A stretch of 64,000 bases of DNA from the NCBI RefSeq assembly GCF_019090095.1, contig NZ_JAGQFP010000001.1, positions 744,001 to 808,000 of the forward strand, given 5' to 3'. Shown piece after piece: positions 54,675 to 64,000 of this stretch. Within the stretch, counting starts at the first letter, position 1, and every line of letters starts with the position of its first letter. A model generated the notes under the pieces. That model did not search any database and was not told the origin of the DNA. It was given only the letters and a program-made list of their open reading frames with translations. Both the position numbers and the translations under genes were made by a program. This DNA comes from Stutzerimonas stutzeri. GTDB lineage: Bacteria > Pseudomonadota > Gammaproteobacteria > Pseudomonadales > Pseudomonadaceae.

Positions 54675-55106
54675 TCAGGCGCGACGCGCATCCAGGCTGA
54701 ACCGGCCGGCGCCGAACGCCACGACCTGCAGCAGCCCACCTGCCATGGCGATGTTCTTGAAGAAGTGAATGAACTGGTTCTGGTCGCCCAGCTGGTTATG
54801 GAAGGCCAATGCCGTGGCGACGCTGAACGCGGCCAGTGCAGCCGCAACGAGGCGAGTGCGGTAGCCGAGAATCAGCGCAATGCCGCCCCCCAATTCCACG
54901 AGCACGGCTATTGCGAGGGCCAGGGTTGGGAATGGCAGACCGACCGACTCGATGTAGCCAATCATGCCGGCCGGGGCGCTGACCTTCGAAATTCCCGAGA
55001 GGATGAAGATCGCGCTGAGCAGTACGCGTCCGGCCAGCGAGGCTGAGGAGGACGCTGCGAATGTGACGTTGTTGGTGGTAGCGGAGAGAGCTGCCGACTG
55101 AGTCAT
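54675..55106 (-). CDS. DoxX family membrane protein
   Basis: 143-aa protein with four transmembrane helices; conserved DoxX stretches are SLAGRVLLSAIFILSGISKV (first helix), VELGGGIALILGYRTRL and AFHNQLGDQNQFIHFFKNIAMAGG. DoxX proteins are linked to quinone or thiosulfate redox, but most members have no proven role. Coupled to the downstream quinone oxidoreductase gene (25 bases apart) in one operon. Confidence 0.9.
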   Translation of the reverse strand: MTQSAALSATTNNVTFAASSSASLAGRVLLSAIFILSGISKVSAPAGMIGYIESVGLPFPTLALAIAVLVELGGGIALILGYRTRLVAAALAAFSVATALAFHNQLGDQNQFIHFFKNIAMAGGLLQVVAFGAGRFSLDARRA

Positions 55107-55467
55107 GATTGTTTCCTCTTAAGGGGTCACCACCTTGGTGAGCCGCAGTGAGGAAATCATGCCCTCAGAGCACTTAACTAAATAGACGACAAATATCGAA
55201 CGAGATGTTCTAGCCAGTAGAAAAGAAGCGGAACGTTGTACGCCCCTGTCCAGACCAAGCCGGCCCAATACCGGTAACGGCTAAGGCCATCCCGATGAGC
55301 TCATCGGTCTCCATGATGATGGGCGACTCCAGTCGCCCGGACTTCGCCATTGGCTACCGCCCAGGCGTGGCGCAAGGGAAGGTACCGGGACCGCACAGCA
55401 CGAGTCGGTTCCCGCACGGCAACGCCGCGTCTAACGGCTCTTCAATCGAAACCCGCGGTTTGCCTGA
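55107..55467. other. Gap between doxX and the GlxA-type regulator
   Basis: 361 bases with no supported gene. An A/T-rich patch at 55176-55215 upstream of doxX may hold its promoter. Confidence 0.4.
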
Positions 55468-56505
55468 TCACCGGGCTACCTGCGTGCCGGCGCGGAAGCG
55501 CCCTGGCGCCACATCGAAGAACTCGCGAAAGCAACGACGGAAATGCGAGCTGCTGACGAAACCGCTGGCGACGGCGATATCTGTGAGCGACTTGTTCGTC
55601 TGCTGCAACAGCTGTCGCGCTCGGGTCAGGCGCAGTTCCAGGTAATAGCGAGAGGGTGTGGCGTTAACGTGGCGGTAGAACAGGCGCTCTAGCTGGCGGC
55701 GAGAGAGCTTTACGCAGTCGGCGATTTCGCTCACGGTCAGAGGCTCTTCGATATTGTTGTGCATCAGCTCCAATGCCAGCTTGAGATGCTGCGGTAAAGT
55801 CGGGTTGTAGTCGACCGCGACCACCGACACGTCCATGACGTCTTTCATCTTGTCGCAACTGAGCACCTCGTCCACCGCATTGACCAGGCTCTCGCCACCG
55901 TCACGCTTGAGCACCTCCAGCATCATCCCCAGCGAACTGTTGGCGCCAGCGCAGCCGATACGCTCACGGTCCAGCACGAACGCACGATTGGACAGCCGCA
56001 CCTTGGGGAATAGCTCGGCCATCATCGCCCGGCCGTCCGGGTGGAACGCGCAATCGTAACCGTTCAGCAAGCCCGCCTCGGCGAGGAAATAGGCGCCGTT
56101 CCAGAGACCACCGAGATTGGCCCCGGCCGCATCGGCCGAACGCAGCTTGGCCCTGAGCAGCGGATCGGCCTGCAGGCGTACGCGAAAACCGCCGCAGACG
56201 ACGATCAGCTGCTGCTCCTTCTCTTTCAGCTCGGCGAGGCGGCAGTCCGCCGAGATTGCAATGCCCAGGTCGCTGACGACCATCTCCTCGGCGCCACCGA
56301 CCACCAGCACGTCATACAGCGGCTCTGCGCTCATCAGATTGGCCGTGATCAGCGCATCCACGGCGCCCGTGAACGCCATCATCGAGAAATTCTCGCGCAG
56401 GACAAAGGCCACTCGACGCCGCGGCATCACGCCCCCGTCGCGAGACACCCTGTCGAGGTGGGCAAGGTTTTTGTTTTTCAGCACGCTTTCGAACGAAGAT
56501 CTCAT
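55468..56505 (-). CDS. GlxA-family regulator (DJ-1/PfpI plus AraC HTH)
   Basis: 345-aa regulator: an amidotransferase-like DJ-1/PfpI domain (VAFVLRENFSMMAFTGAVDAL start, VCGGFRV, GLWNGAYFLAEAGLLNGYDCAFH) and a C-terminal AraC HTH (SRRQLERLFYRHVNATPSRYYLELRL; IAVASGFVSSSHFRRCFREFF). Similar proteins in Pseudomonas (GbdR, CdhR, SouR) respond to betaine, carnitine or sarcosine. ATG 56505 chosen; alternatives are 56526 and 56427. No obvious target operon next to it. Confidence 0.92.
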   Translation of the reverse strand: MRSSFESVLKNKNLAHLDRVSRDGGVMPRRRVAFVLRENFSMMAFTGAVDALITANLMSAEPLYDVLVVGGAEEMVVSDLGIAISADCRLAELKEKEQQLIVVCGGFRVRLQADPLLRAKLRSADAAGANLGGLWNGAYFLAEAGLLNGYDCAFHPDGRAMMAELFPKVRLSNRAFVLDRERIGCAGANSSLGMMLEVLKRDGGESLVNAVDEVLSCDKMKDVMDVSVVAVDYNPTLPQHLKLALELMHNNIEEPLTVSEIADCVKLSRRQLERLFYRHVNATPSRYYLELRLTRARQLLQQTNKSLTDIAVASGFVSSSHFRRCFREFFDVAPGRFRAGTQVAR

Positions 56506-57208
56506 CTGACAACTCTCAAGCGACACGCTTAAATCGGCTATCTAAACGTCACGGCCAACCGCCCACGTCGAGACGGACCACGACCCGAGTCAGCAGCACG
56601 CGCGTCACAGCCGTACCCGTTCGCCGCGACGCTGCCTTTGGCCGGTCGTGCAACCTTAACCCTGTCAGGCGTCCACACATGTCGCATTAGCGACATCCGT
56701 TTAGCAGCTAGGTCTGTGATCGATCAGATGTCCTGCGAGGTTTGCCGCTGGCGGAGCGATGCAGCGATCAGACGCTGACCACCTATTGCGGCAGCGCGCT
56801 TGGCTGCGTCGCCGAATCGGACAGATCGCAACGTTTGCAATCCCGGCGATCGATCAGGCCCGCTAAACACACTGAAGCGTGCCTCGAGCCTGCGATGAGT
56901 GATTGGGCGATGCGATAGGCCGTCGCTGGATCGGTACGAACGTGCCTGAACGGCGAATCGCCGGGCACAAAAAAGCCCCTGTTACGGGGCCTTCATGGGA
57001 GAGCTGTCCCGTCCTGAATAAGGTTTACACCTTTCCCGCGAGCCTTTGGAGGACTCGAAGGAGCAAGGTGTTAAGCGAACGCAGCGTGATTATTCGCCGA
57101 CTTTTTAAATTGGCGCTGGTCGATCAGGTCGAAAAGGGCGAGCTGAAATGAAAGGCGAGCCAATGAAGACTTCACGCACCCAACAAACCAGCCCTGCTCT
57201 AGTTCTGC
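56506..57208. other. Gene-poor region left of hipB
   Basis: 703 bases without a recognised gene. It holds a terminator-like element (56967-56991) nearly identical to the tRNA-Leu terminator at 59619-59645. A short open frame at 56903-57151 has no recognised family and is not called. Confidence 0.45.
56969..56991 (-). terminator. Terminator-like element, copy of the tRNA-Leu terminator
   Basis: GCCCC-TGTTAC-GGGGC with six A on the plus strand side, i.e. a T run on the minus strand. GGCACAAAAAAGCCCCT (56964-56980) and ACGGGGCCTTCA (56984-56995) match 59616-59632 and 59636-59647 except for one base. It lies about 220 bases past the hipB stop. Confidence 0.7.
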
Positions 57209-57616
57209 TTACTTTCGCTCGTCGTTCTTATCCGGCGGAGTGGGCGTTGCCCCTCCTCGCCGTTCGACATATTGGCGCCGCGGGTTGGCTCCGCGGGCCG
57301 GGCGGGTCGCATCGCGCTGCGGTTCACGCAGAGCAACTGAAGAGACAGGTATACCCGCTACGAGCCCCAGGCGAAGCCCGAATTTCCTCAGGATCGTCTC
57401 GATGGTGCCGAGGGTCGGGTTACCTTTATCGGTCTCTATCTGGTACAGGGCTTTGGTAGACAGATTGCACATCGAGGCGAAGGTGGCCTGGTCGAAACCG
57501 GTCACCTCGAGGCGCAACCGGCGGATCGAGGTCCCCAGCGTCTCCCTTCCCGACGCATGAGCATGCATGATGTCGTCGATGATCTGCTTGCGTTGCGCAT
57601 TGCTGGGCGTGCTCAT
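57209..57616 (-). CDS. hipB: HipB-like antitoxin
   Basis: 135-aa protein with a Cro/CI-type HTH at ~25-85 (LGTSIRRLRLEVTGFDQATFASMCNLSTKALYQIE, key helices QATFASMCNLSTKALYQIE) and a basic C-terminal tail. It overlaps the HipA stop by four bases (ATGA) with GGGGG in front of the ATG, so it is translated after the toxin. HipB binds HipA and represses the operon. Toxin-first order is reversed relative to E. coli hipBA. Confidence 0.85.
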   Translation of the reverse strand: MSTPSNAQRKQIIDDIMHAHASGRETLGTSIRRLRLEVTGFDQATFASMCNLSTKALYQIETDKGNPTLGTIETILRKFGLRLGLVAGIPVSSVALREPQRDATRPARGANPRRQYVERRGGATPTPPDKNDERK

Positions 57617-58929
57617 TTCAACCCCCATTCCGCCAGACGCGTGTCCAAGTTGTTCAAGGGGATGGCCTGGGCCTCGCGCACCTCCGCGGGCAAATCGGCC
57701 AACAGATCGGGTAATGCCCTGAACGTCTGCGCGGCCCCACGGAGGCGCTCGAACAGTGTCGCTGGATCGGTAATGGCGGGGAAATAGTCGCAGATCGCTC
57801 GCCAGTCCGGGCTCCCCCTGTGTTCTGGCCGCCACTTCGTCACTCGCGTGACGCCTTCGGGGTCCAGGACCATCGGCGCAAGGTCATAGATCGGCGCCAG
57901 TTCAAACTTGCCGCCATATCGGAAGATCGCCATGTTGCGGCCGTGGTTGTCGGAGTTGCCGAGGATCCGATTCAATAGGTCGCGCCGCAAATACTCGAAC
58001 ACGAGTTCCTCGAGTTCGCCAACCTGGTTGTTGGTGGTCCACAGTCCGATCAACCGGCCCAGCACGTCCTCATGGTTCATCCTCGACCCCGGAACGGTGT
58101 TCCCGCAGATTGAGTAGATCGACTCGACCGGAATCCTTGTGACGCCGCCTCGATCGACTCGCCGATCAAAGCGTGGCATCCACAGGCTTGGCTTCTCGGC
58201 TTCTTCAAGCACCAGGCCGTCGGTCGACACCGTGTTCAAGCCAAGGGCAGCAACGGCCCTGTAGTAATGGTACTCGGCGCGCAAGATATTCTTGTCCCGC
58301 TCGGTCACCTGGTTGCGGGCGAACTTGACCAGCCAATGACGCCTGGCCTGGTCGTCGGCTAGCATCGCGTCTGCATACAGCGCGCCATCTTGGCCTTCGA
58401 CCATCAGCAGCTTCGGCGCTTCGCCCTGTGCACCGGTAGCACCACCCAGCGCAGCCCCTGATTCGTAGGCGTACTCGAGGAAATCGTTGGTCCTATCGAC
58501 GACTTCGCGGCGAGGGAATGCTTCCCGGCGCGTCTGGTCAACGTGTTCGAAGGACTCTTTGACCCGCAGATGACCGATCGACGAAGGGGTACAGCGGCTT
58601 AGCAGAAAGAAATCGAGATCGACTCCGTCGGGCTTCTCACCGCCGAAGCGCTTTTCCAGCGATTTTCGAGCGGCCCCGGCTGGCATCAGGTCGTAGACGA
58701 AGGCAGGATAACCCTTGGTCTCGACCAGATTCCAATTAACCGGCAGGTTCACGCTGATGGCCGGCTCGAGAAGCGAGTCCAGTTCTCCGATGAAGTCGAC
58801 TAGATACGGCTGCAAGTAGGACGTTGTGCATCTCGCCTCCCCCACGTGTTGGATGTCTGTAATCGAGAGCACCTGTGCATCTCGCCAGCGTCCCTCGACA
58901 TGGGTCTGTATCGTGAGTTCTCCAACCAT
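57613..58929 (-). CDS. hipA: HipA-family serine/threonine kinase toxin
   Basis: 438-aa HipA kinase. Catalytic loop NSDNHGRNMAIF near residue 336 has the D-x3-x-N pattern of HipA (Asp and Asn both present), followed by APIYDLAPM (metal-binding Asp). LLMVEGQDG and WLVKFAR contain the nucleotide-binding region. HipA proteins phosphorylate aminoacyl-tRNA synthetases such as GltX, stopping growth. First gene of the pair; inverted repeats lie upstream. No short HipS-like gene is present between it and hipB. Confidence 0.9.
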   Translation of the reverse strand: MVGELTIQTHVEGRWRDAQVLSITDIQHVGEARCTTSYLQPYLVDFIGELDSLLEPAISVNLPVNWNLVETKGYPAFVYDLMPAGAARKSLEKRFGGEKPDGVDLDFFLLSRCTPSSIGHLRVKESFEHVDQTRREAFPRREVVDRTNDFLEYAYESGAALGGATGAQGEAPKLLMVEGQDGALYADAMLADDQARRHWLVKFARNQVTERDKNILRAEYHYYRAVAALGLNTVSTDGLVLEEAEKPSLWMPRFDRRVDRGGVTRIPVESIYSICGNTVPGSRMNHEDVLGRLIGLWTTNNQVGELEELVFEYLRRDLLNRILGNSDNHGRNMAIFRYGGKFELAPIYDLAPMVLDPEGVTRVTKWRPEHRGSPDWRAICDYFPAITDPATLFERLRGAAQTFRALPDLLADLPAEVREAQAIPLNNLDTRLAEWGLK

Positions 58930-58944
58930 AGCCAGCCTAATGAC

Positions 58945-59050
58945 CTAATCGGTACTGTAGTTCCGAATCTACCGCAGACAAGCCGATTAGTCAGCATTAA
59001 AATACCTAAAGAAGCCGAAACCGAACAATAACAGGCACTATAGTACCGAT
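58945..59050. promoter_or_regulatory. Inverted repeats upstream of hipA, possible autoregulatory operators
   Basis: CTAATCGGTACTGTAG (58945-58960) is repeated in inverse orientation as CTATAGTACCGAT (59038-59050), and CCGATTAG (58983-58990) is the exact inverse of CTAATCGG. The spacing around the promoter region suits binding of a HipA-HipB complex, but the motif differs from E. coli TATCC-N8-GGATA. Confidence 0.55.
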
Positions 59051-59688
59051 AAAGACCTCCGCAGCCGTCGACGCAGTACAGCCACAAGCGCTGCACGACG
59101 CGCATCTATCGCATTTCAGGCGTTTTCCAGCCAAGCAGCGTCCCAGAGGATCCGGCTCGCCAATCAATGAGCGGGAGCTGTCCAGCCGCTCGAGAAGCGC
59201 ATCACGTGCATCTTCGTTTCACTGTTGCACTTGCGACTGCCGAGCCTTACGGCCTTGGCCTTGTTGCGTAAGCCGCGGGGTCCGAAAGGCGCCTCACTCG
59301 TCAGCAACCTCGCGGAATCGCTTTTTGGACAGGTGTCCAACGCTGTTTCGGAGGGTCAACGCCGTCGGCAAGCTTAACTCGGACAGCTTTTGCCTTTTTT
59401 CCTTATGGCTATGGCGGAAGGTCCAGTACTTACTACCGTTGCGGTGCACAAGTACGCCAGCCCGTTACGTGTAGTCCTTGTGCGCCGGCTTTGCCTGTCT
59501 TACGGCTGTGTCTGAAAACGCCATGTCCAAACCCTCGGTCACATTCGTTTGGGACACATAAGTACAGCTTGACCCGCGGGGATGGTAGGTCTTAAGAGGA
59601 GCTGATAAACGAACAGGCACAAAAAAGCCCCTATGACGGGGCTTTCAGGGTTTTCGGAGTCCTCCTGAGAGGACTCAAAATCATGTGA
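59051..59688. other. Gap between hipA promoter and the tRNA cluster
   Basis: 638 bases with no supported protein gene. It includes the terminator at 59619-59645 and an exact hairpin GAGTCCTC-CTGA-GAGGACTC (59657-59676) just 3' of the tRNA-Leu gene; the rest shows nothing recognised. Confidence 0.5.
59619..59645 (-). terminator. Terminator of the tRNA cluster
   Basis: AAGCCCC (59625-59631) pairs with GGGGCTT (59638-59644); on the minus strand a run of T follows. It is 45 bases past the tRNA-Leu 3' end. Confidence 0.85.
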
Positions 59689-59773
59689 TGGTGCGGACGG
59701 AGAGACTCGAACTCTCACACCTTGCGGCGCCAGAACCTAAATCTGGTGTGTCTACCAATTTCACCACGTCCGC
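59689..59773 (-). tRNA. tRNA-Leu (anticodon UAG)
   Basis: 85-nt class II tRNA on the minus strand, beginning GCGGACGTGG and ending CCGCACCA with encoded CCA. The acceptor stem pairs GCGGACG with CGTCCGC; the anticodon loop TTTAGGT gives TAG; a long variable arm and GTTCGAG T-loop are present. Confidence 0.95.
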
Positions 59774-59820
59774 AAAACTTCTAAACGAAAACGCCAGGCA
59801 GCGCCTGGCGTTTCGGAATA

Positions 59821-59896
59821 TGGGGTGGACGATGGGGTTCGAACCCACGACCGCAGGAGCCACAATCCTGTGCTCTACCAACTGAGCTACGCCCAC
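59821..59896 (-). tRNA. tRNA-His (anticodon GUG)
   Basis: 76-nt tRNA on the minus strand, beginning GTGGGCGTAGCTC and ending with encoded CCA. The anticodon loop TTGTGGC gives GTG. The genomic base before the 5' end is G, which would be the extra G-1 kept in tRNA-His. Confidence 0.95.
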
Positions 59897-59927
59897 CATA
59901 TTGCCTTGCTTGTGCCAGAGCCCGAAA

Positions 59928-60004
59928 TGGCGCACCCGGCAGGACTCGAACCTGCGACCATCCGCTTAGAAGGCGGATGCTCTATCCAGCTGAGCTACGG
60001 GCGC
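59928..60004 (-). tRNA. tRNA-Arg (anticodon UCU)
   Basis: 77-nt tRNA on the minus strand, beginning GCGCCCGTAGCTC and ending GGTGCGCCA. The anticodon loop CTTCTAA gives TCT. First of three tRNAs in this transcript; the Pseudomonas tRNA-Pro often found upstream was not seen. Confidence 0.95.
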
Positions 60005-60275
60005 TTTTAGCTGCATTCCCATCTGAGCGCAGACTTCAAGCTTCAGCTAATGAGGATCTAACCCCTCAAAAGCCGTCTTACCCAGCAGCAAGCTGTGCTC
60101 GACAAGCGGGGCGAATCTTAATGGTCTACCTACACCCCGTCAACAGCAATTTCGAAAAAAAATCAGTCTGGTAAAGGAGTTACGGGAACCGATCTCTGCT
60201 TCGCCTTTGCCGGACGATACCGTCGTGCGAGAATGCGCGTCCTTTTTCAGTCCTTCTCGATGGTTATCACGCGTC

Positions 60276-61130
60276 ATGACCGCACAACTGATCGATGGTA
60301 AACAGATCGCTGCTTCTATCCGCCAGCAGATTGCCGGCCGAGTAGCCGAGCGGCGTCAGCAAGGTCTCCGGGTACCGGGGCTGGCGGTGATCCTGGTGGG
60401 CACCGATCCGGCCTCCCAGGTGTATGTCGCCCACAAGCGCAAGGACTGCGAAGAAGTAGGCTTCAAGTCCATCGCCCATGATCTGCCGGCCAGCACCAGC
60501 CAGACAGACCTGCTGGCCCTCATCGATCAACTCAACGAGGACCCGCTCATCGACGGCATCCTCGTGCAGCTACCGCTGCCCAAGCACCTGGATGCGTCCC
60601 AGTTGCTCGAACGCATCCGTCCGGACAAGGACGTGGATGGTTTCCACCCATACAACATCGGTCGTCTTGCCCAGCGCATGCCACTGCTGCGTCCCTGCAC
60701 ACCGAAAGGCATCATGGCGCTTCTGGAAAGCACCGGGGTCGATCTGCACGGGCTCAACGCCGTAGTGGTCGGGGCATCCAATATCGTAGGTCGCCCGATG
60801 GCGCTTGAATTGCTGCTGGCCGGCTGCACGACCACCGTGACTCACCGGTTCACCCATGACTTGGCCGATCACGTGAAGCGCGCCGACCTGATCGTGGTCG
60901 CCACGGGTATCACAGGCCTCGTCAAAGGCGAGTGGATCAAGGAAGGCGCGATCGTGATCGACGTAGGCATCAATCGTCAGGCCGATGGCAAGCTCGCTGG
61001 TGACGTGGAATTTGAGATCGCGGTGCAGCGCGCCGGTTGGATTACGCCGGTTCCCGGAGGTGTTGGCCCGATGACACGCGCCTGTCTGCTGGAAAATACC
61101 CTGCACGCTGCCGAACATTTGCACGACTAG
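60276..61130 (+). CDS. folD: Bifunctional methylenetetrahydrofolate dehydrogenase/cyclohydrolase
   Basis: 284-aa housekeeping enzyme that interconverts 5,10-methylene-THF and 10-formyl-THF using NADP. Landmarks: [22 protein letters not shown] (lysine of the YVxxK active site), [31 protein letters not shown] and the C-terminal [16 protein letters not shown]. The ATG at 60276 gives the usual start MTAQLIDGK; an open frame extends to 60207. A bidirectional terminator follows. Confidence 0.98.
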   Translation: MTAQLIDGKQIAASIRQQIAGRVAERRQQGLRVPGLAVILVGTDPASQVYVAHKRKDCEEVGFKSIAHDLPASTSQTDLLALIDQLNEDPLIDGILVQLPLPKHLDASQLLERIRPDKDVDGFHPYNIGRLAQRMPLLRPCTPKGIMALLESTGVDLHGLNAVVVGASNIVGRPMALELLLAGCTTTVTHRFTHDLADHVKRADLIVVATGITGLVKGEWIKEGAIVIDVGINRQADGKLAGDVEFEIAVQRAGWITPVPGGVGPMTRACLLENTLHAAEHLHD

Positions 61131-61164
61131 GAACGGCGTCCGGCAGAAAGGCGATTGGCAAGCA

Positions 61165-61189
61165 AAACGGCACCCCTGGGGTGCCGTTT
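61165..61189. terminator. Bidirectional terminator between folD and glpV
   Basis: AAACGGCACCCC (61165-61176), T, GGGGTGCCGTTT (61178-61189): a 12-base stem lying between two convergent genes, with T-rich sequence on the folD side (CGTTTT) and A-rich on the other. Confidence 0.9.
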
Positions 61190-61223
61190 CGTTTTCAGCG
61201 GATGACCGTGGTTCCACGCTGGC

Positions 61224-62963
61224 CTAGCGAGCCTGCTCCCAGGATTTGATCAGCTCGTCGTAGCTGACGGTCTGGCCCTGCGGCTTTTCGTTTTCCAGCT
61301 TGGGTTTCGGTGAGCCCGGCTGGTCCAGCCAGTACTGCGCCTCGCGCGGCTCATTCATCTTGGGCCCGCATTTGGGTTGCACCTTGGCCCGCTCCAGCCG
61401 CGCCATCATGGTGTCCTGAGCCTCGGCAAGACCATCGAGCGCTTCCTGAGGCGTCTTGTCACCGCTGGCCGCCTCAGCGATGAACTGCCACCAGAGCTGT
61501 GCCAGGCGCGGATAATCCGGCACGTTGGTGCCTGTCGGTGTCCATTGCACCCGCGCCGGGCTGCGATAGAACTCGACCAGGCCACCGAGCTTCGGCGCCG
61601 CATCGGTCATGGCCTGCGAGTTGATATCGGACTCGCGAATCGGGGTCAGGCCGACCAGGGTTTTCTTCAGCGACACGGTTTTCGATACGGTGAACTGCGC
61701 ATACAGCCAGGCGGCCAGCCGGCGCTTTTCCGGTGTCGAGTTGAGGAAGGTCCAGGAACCCGTGTCCTGATAGCCGAGCTTCATGCCCTCCTCCCAGTAC
61801 GGCCCTTTCGGCGACGGAGCCATGCGCCACTTCGGCGTGCCATCCTCGTTGACGACCGGCAAGCCTGGCTTGGTCATGTCGGCGGTAAAGGCGGTGTACC
61901 AGAAAATCTGCTGGGCAATATTACCCTGCGCCGGCACGGGCCCGGCCTCGGAGAAGGTCATGCCCTGCGCCTCCGGTGGTGCGTACTGACGCATCCAGTC
62001 GACGTACTTCTGCGTGGCGTAGACCGCGGCCGGCCCGTTCGTAGCCCCGCCACGCGCCACACTCGAGCCCACCGGATGGCAATCTTCGACACGGATACCC
62101 CATTCGTCGACCGGCAATCCGTTAGGCAGCCCCTTGTCACCCGCGCCAGCCATGGAGAACCAGGCATCAGTGAAGCGCCAGCCCAGGGAAGGGTCCTTCT
62201 TGCCGTAGTCCATGTGCCCATACACACGCTGCCCGTCGATCTCCTCCACATACTTGGTGAAGAATTCGGCGATGTCCTCATAGGCGGACCAGTTCACCGG
62301 TACCCCGAGCTCATAGCCATAGCGTTCCTTGAACTGCTTTTTCAGGTCGGGACGCTCGAACCAGTCGGCACGGAACCAGTACAGGTTGGCGAACTGCTGG
62401 TCGGGTAGTTGATAGAGCTTGCCGTCCGGGCCGGTGGTAAAGGAAATACCGATGAAATCGTCGAGGTCGAGCGTCGGCAAGGTGACGTCCTTGCCCTCGT
62501 TCTTGATCATGTCGCTGATCGCCACCGCCTTGCCGTAGCGAAAGTGCGTGCCGATCAGGTCGGAGTCGTTGATATAGCCGTCATAGATGTTCTTGCCCGA
62601 CTGCATCTGGGTCTGCAACTTCTCGACCACATCGCCTTCCTGCATCAGGTCGTGGCGGAGCTTGATGCCAGTGATCTCGCTAAAGGCCCGCGCCAGGGTC
62701 TTGGACTCGTACTCGTGGGTGGTGATGGTTTCCGAGGCGACATTGATTTCCATCCCACGGAACGGCTCAGCCGCCTTGATGAACCAGCGCAACTCCTCCA
62801 TCTGCTGTTCGGGCGAAAGGGTCGAGGGATTGAATTCCGACTCGACCCACTTCTTCGCCGCGTCCTCGTAAGCGTCCGCCCATGCCGTTCCTGCCATGCC
62901 AGACAACGTCAGCAAGGCCGTCAGCGCCATGCCATGTCGGGTGTTGTTTTTATTCTTGAACAT
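61224..62963 (-). CDS. glpV: Glycerol ABC transporter substrate-binding protein
   Basis: 579-aa periplasmic binding protein with a signal peptide (MFKNKNNTRHGMALTALLTL...AWA, ~30 aa). Large size and the adjacent DUF2160 and permease genes match GlpV of the glpSTPQUV glycerol ABC system described in Rhizobium. AAGGAGGTGTGT precedes the ATG at 62963; the frame is open upstream to 63002. Last gene of the operon. Confidence 0.88.
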   Translation of the reverse strand: MFKNKNNTRHGMALTALLTLSGMAGTAWADAYEDAAKKWVESEFNPSTLSPEQQMEELRWFIKAAEPFRGMEINVASETITTHEYESKTLARAFSEITGIKLRHDLMQEGDVVEKLQTQMQSGKNIYDGYINDSDLIGTHFRYGKAVAISDMIKNEGKDVTLPTLDLDDFIGISFTTGPDGKLYQLPDQQFANLYWFRADWFERPDLKKQFKERYGYELGVPVNWSAYEDIAEFFTKYVEEIDGQRVYGHMDYGKKDPSLGWRFTDAWFSMAGAGDKGLPNGLPVDEWGIRVEDCHPVGSSVARGGATNGPAAVYATQKYVDWMRQYAPPEAQGMTFSEAGPVPAQGNIAQQIFWYTAFTADMTKPGLPVVNEDGTPKWRMAPSPKGPYWEEGMKLGYQDTGSWTFLNSTPEKRRLAAWLYAQFTVSKTVSLKKTLVGLTPIRESDINSQAMTDAAPKLGGLVEFYRSPARVQWTPTGTNVPDYPRLAQLWWQFIAEAASGDKTPQEALDGLAEAQDTMMARLERAKVQPKCGPKMNEPREAQYWLDQPGSPKPKLENEKPQGQTVSYDELIKSWEQAR

Positions 62964-63006
62964 ACACACCTCCTTCGGTTTTATCGGAGAGAAGAACCGC
63001 ACCGGT

Positions 63007-63279
63007 TCAACCCCAGCGCATCACTGCAAACAACCAGACGACAGATAGCACCGTCGCTATCCAGATGCTCCAGTCGGTCAGCCCTATCAGCAAAAGATGC
63101 CAATAGGCGCTGCCCAGAAGTCCGATGAACAATCGGTCACCACGCGTGGTGACGATGGGAAGAAAGCCTTTGCGCGATACGCAAGGTCGCCGCAGCTCCC
63201 AGGTGCCCATCAGCACCAGCATCACGCCGATGCACGAAAAGAACACTGCGGTGAAGGTGGTCCAGGCCATCCAGTTCAT
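63007..63279 (-). CDS. DUF2160 membrane protein of the glycerol ABC operon
   Basis: 90-aa protein with about three hydrophobic segments (TTFTAVFFSCIGVMLVLMG; LFIGLLGSAYWHLLLIGL; WIATVLSVVWLFAV), matching DUF2160. The corresponding gene in glpSTPQUV operons is glpU. Its function is unknown, but it is always found beside the transporter. It starts 9 bases after the permease stop. Confidence 0.88.
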   Translation of the reverse strand: MNWMAWTTFTAVFFSCIGVMLVLMGTWELRRPCVSRKGFLPIVTTRGDRLFIGLLGSAYWHLLLIGLTDWSIWIATVLSVVWLFAVMRWG

Positions 63280-63288
63280 ACGGCGCTC

Positions 63289-64000
<712 letters not shown>

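Noticed and set aside
56903..57151. 82-codon open frame left of hipB
   Set aside because: Overlaps the terminator-like repeat and has no recognisable family or ribosome site.

Overview
The window looks like a GC-rich gammaproteobacterial chromosome of the Pseudomonas / Stutzerimonas (P. stutzeri) type. The grounds are the hmgR/hmgA-fahA arrangement, the tRNA Arg-His-Leu block next to folD, the glpSTPQUV-type glycerol ABC transporter, and REP-like palindromes with the GTAGGAGC core. This is inference from gene content; no 16S gene or other species marker is present.

Layout. 1-4464: ketone-body / short-chain fatty acid catabolism (CoA-transferase A and B, thiolase, AtoE-type permease), with a six-unit array of about 93-bp palindromic repeats inside the cluster. 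4950-9738: a tight four-gene cassette (MBOAT acyltransferase, FkbH-like HAD protein, acyl carrier protein, membrane-anchored SGNH protein) that looks like an acyl or glyceryl decoration system for an envelope polymer. 9798-13312: homogentisate degradation with its divergent IclR regulator and a clear operator palindrome. 13506-22666: signalling and regulation (receiver-HDOD protein, diguanylate cyclase, AcoR-type sigma-54 activator). This stretch holds the scars of an old tandem duplication of the diguanylate cyclase-acoR pair, now interrupted by an AraC / EamA / DUF815 block.

23059-34703 is the most interesting part. A sigma-54 promoter with an IHF site and upstream palindromes drives an operon containing a Tat-exported small subunit plus GMC oxidoreductase, an acetoin-dehydrogenase-like E1 alpha and E1 beta, a butanediol-dehydrogenase-like enzyme, an E2 split into a free lipoyl domain and a bare catalytic domain, its own lipoate-protein ligase homologue, and a VOC protein. 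It is followed by a PQQ-haem alcohol dehydrogenase and an OprB-like porin. Together they suggest periplasmic oxidation of an alcohol or diol, then cytosolic thiamine-dependent cleavage of a ketol to acyl-CoA. The substrate is not decided by sequence.

35519-56505 is a mosaic of accessory genes: DUF4256, a ureidoglycine aminohydrolase-like cupin, a chemoreceptor, GST, KAS II with a thioesterase and a TetR regulator, a dihaem cytochrome with a catalase-like partner, an FNR paralogue with a ferritin-like protein, an SDR, pirin/LysR/WrbA, a frameshifted quinone oxidoreductase with DoxX, and a GlxA-type regulator. 56964-59647 carries a toxin-first HipA/HipB pair bracketed by two copies of a tRNA-Leu-type terminator. 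59689-60004 holds three tRNA genes. Then come folD and, on the minus strand to the window end, the distal genes of a glycerol ABC transporter (glpQ partial, a DUF2160 gene, glpV). No CRISPR array, rRNA gene or complete insertion sequence was recognised.
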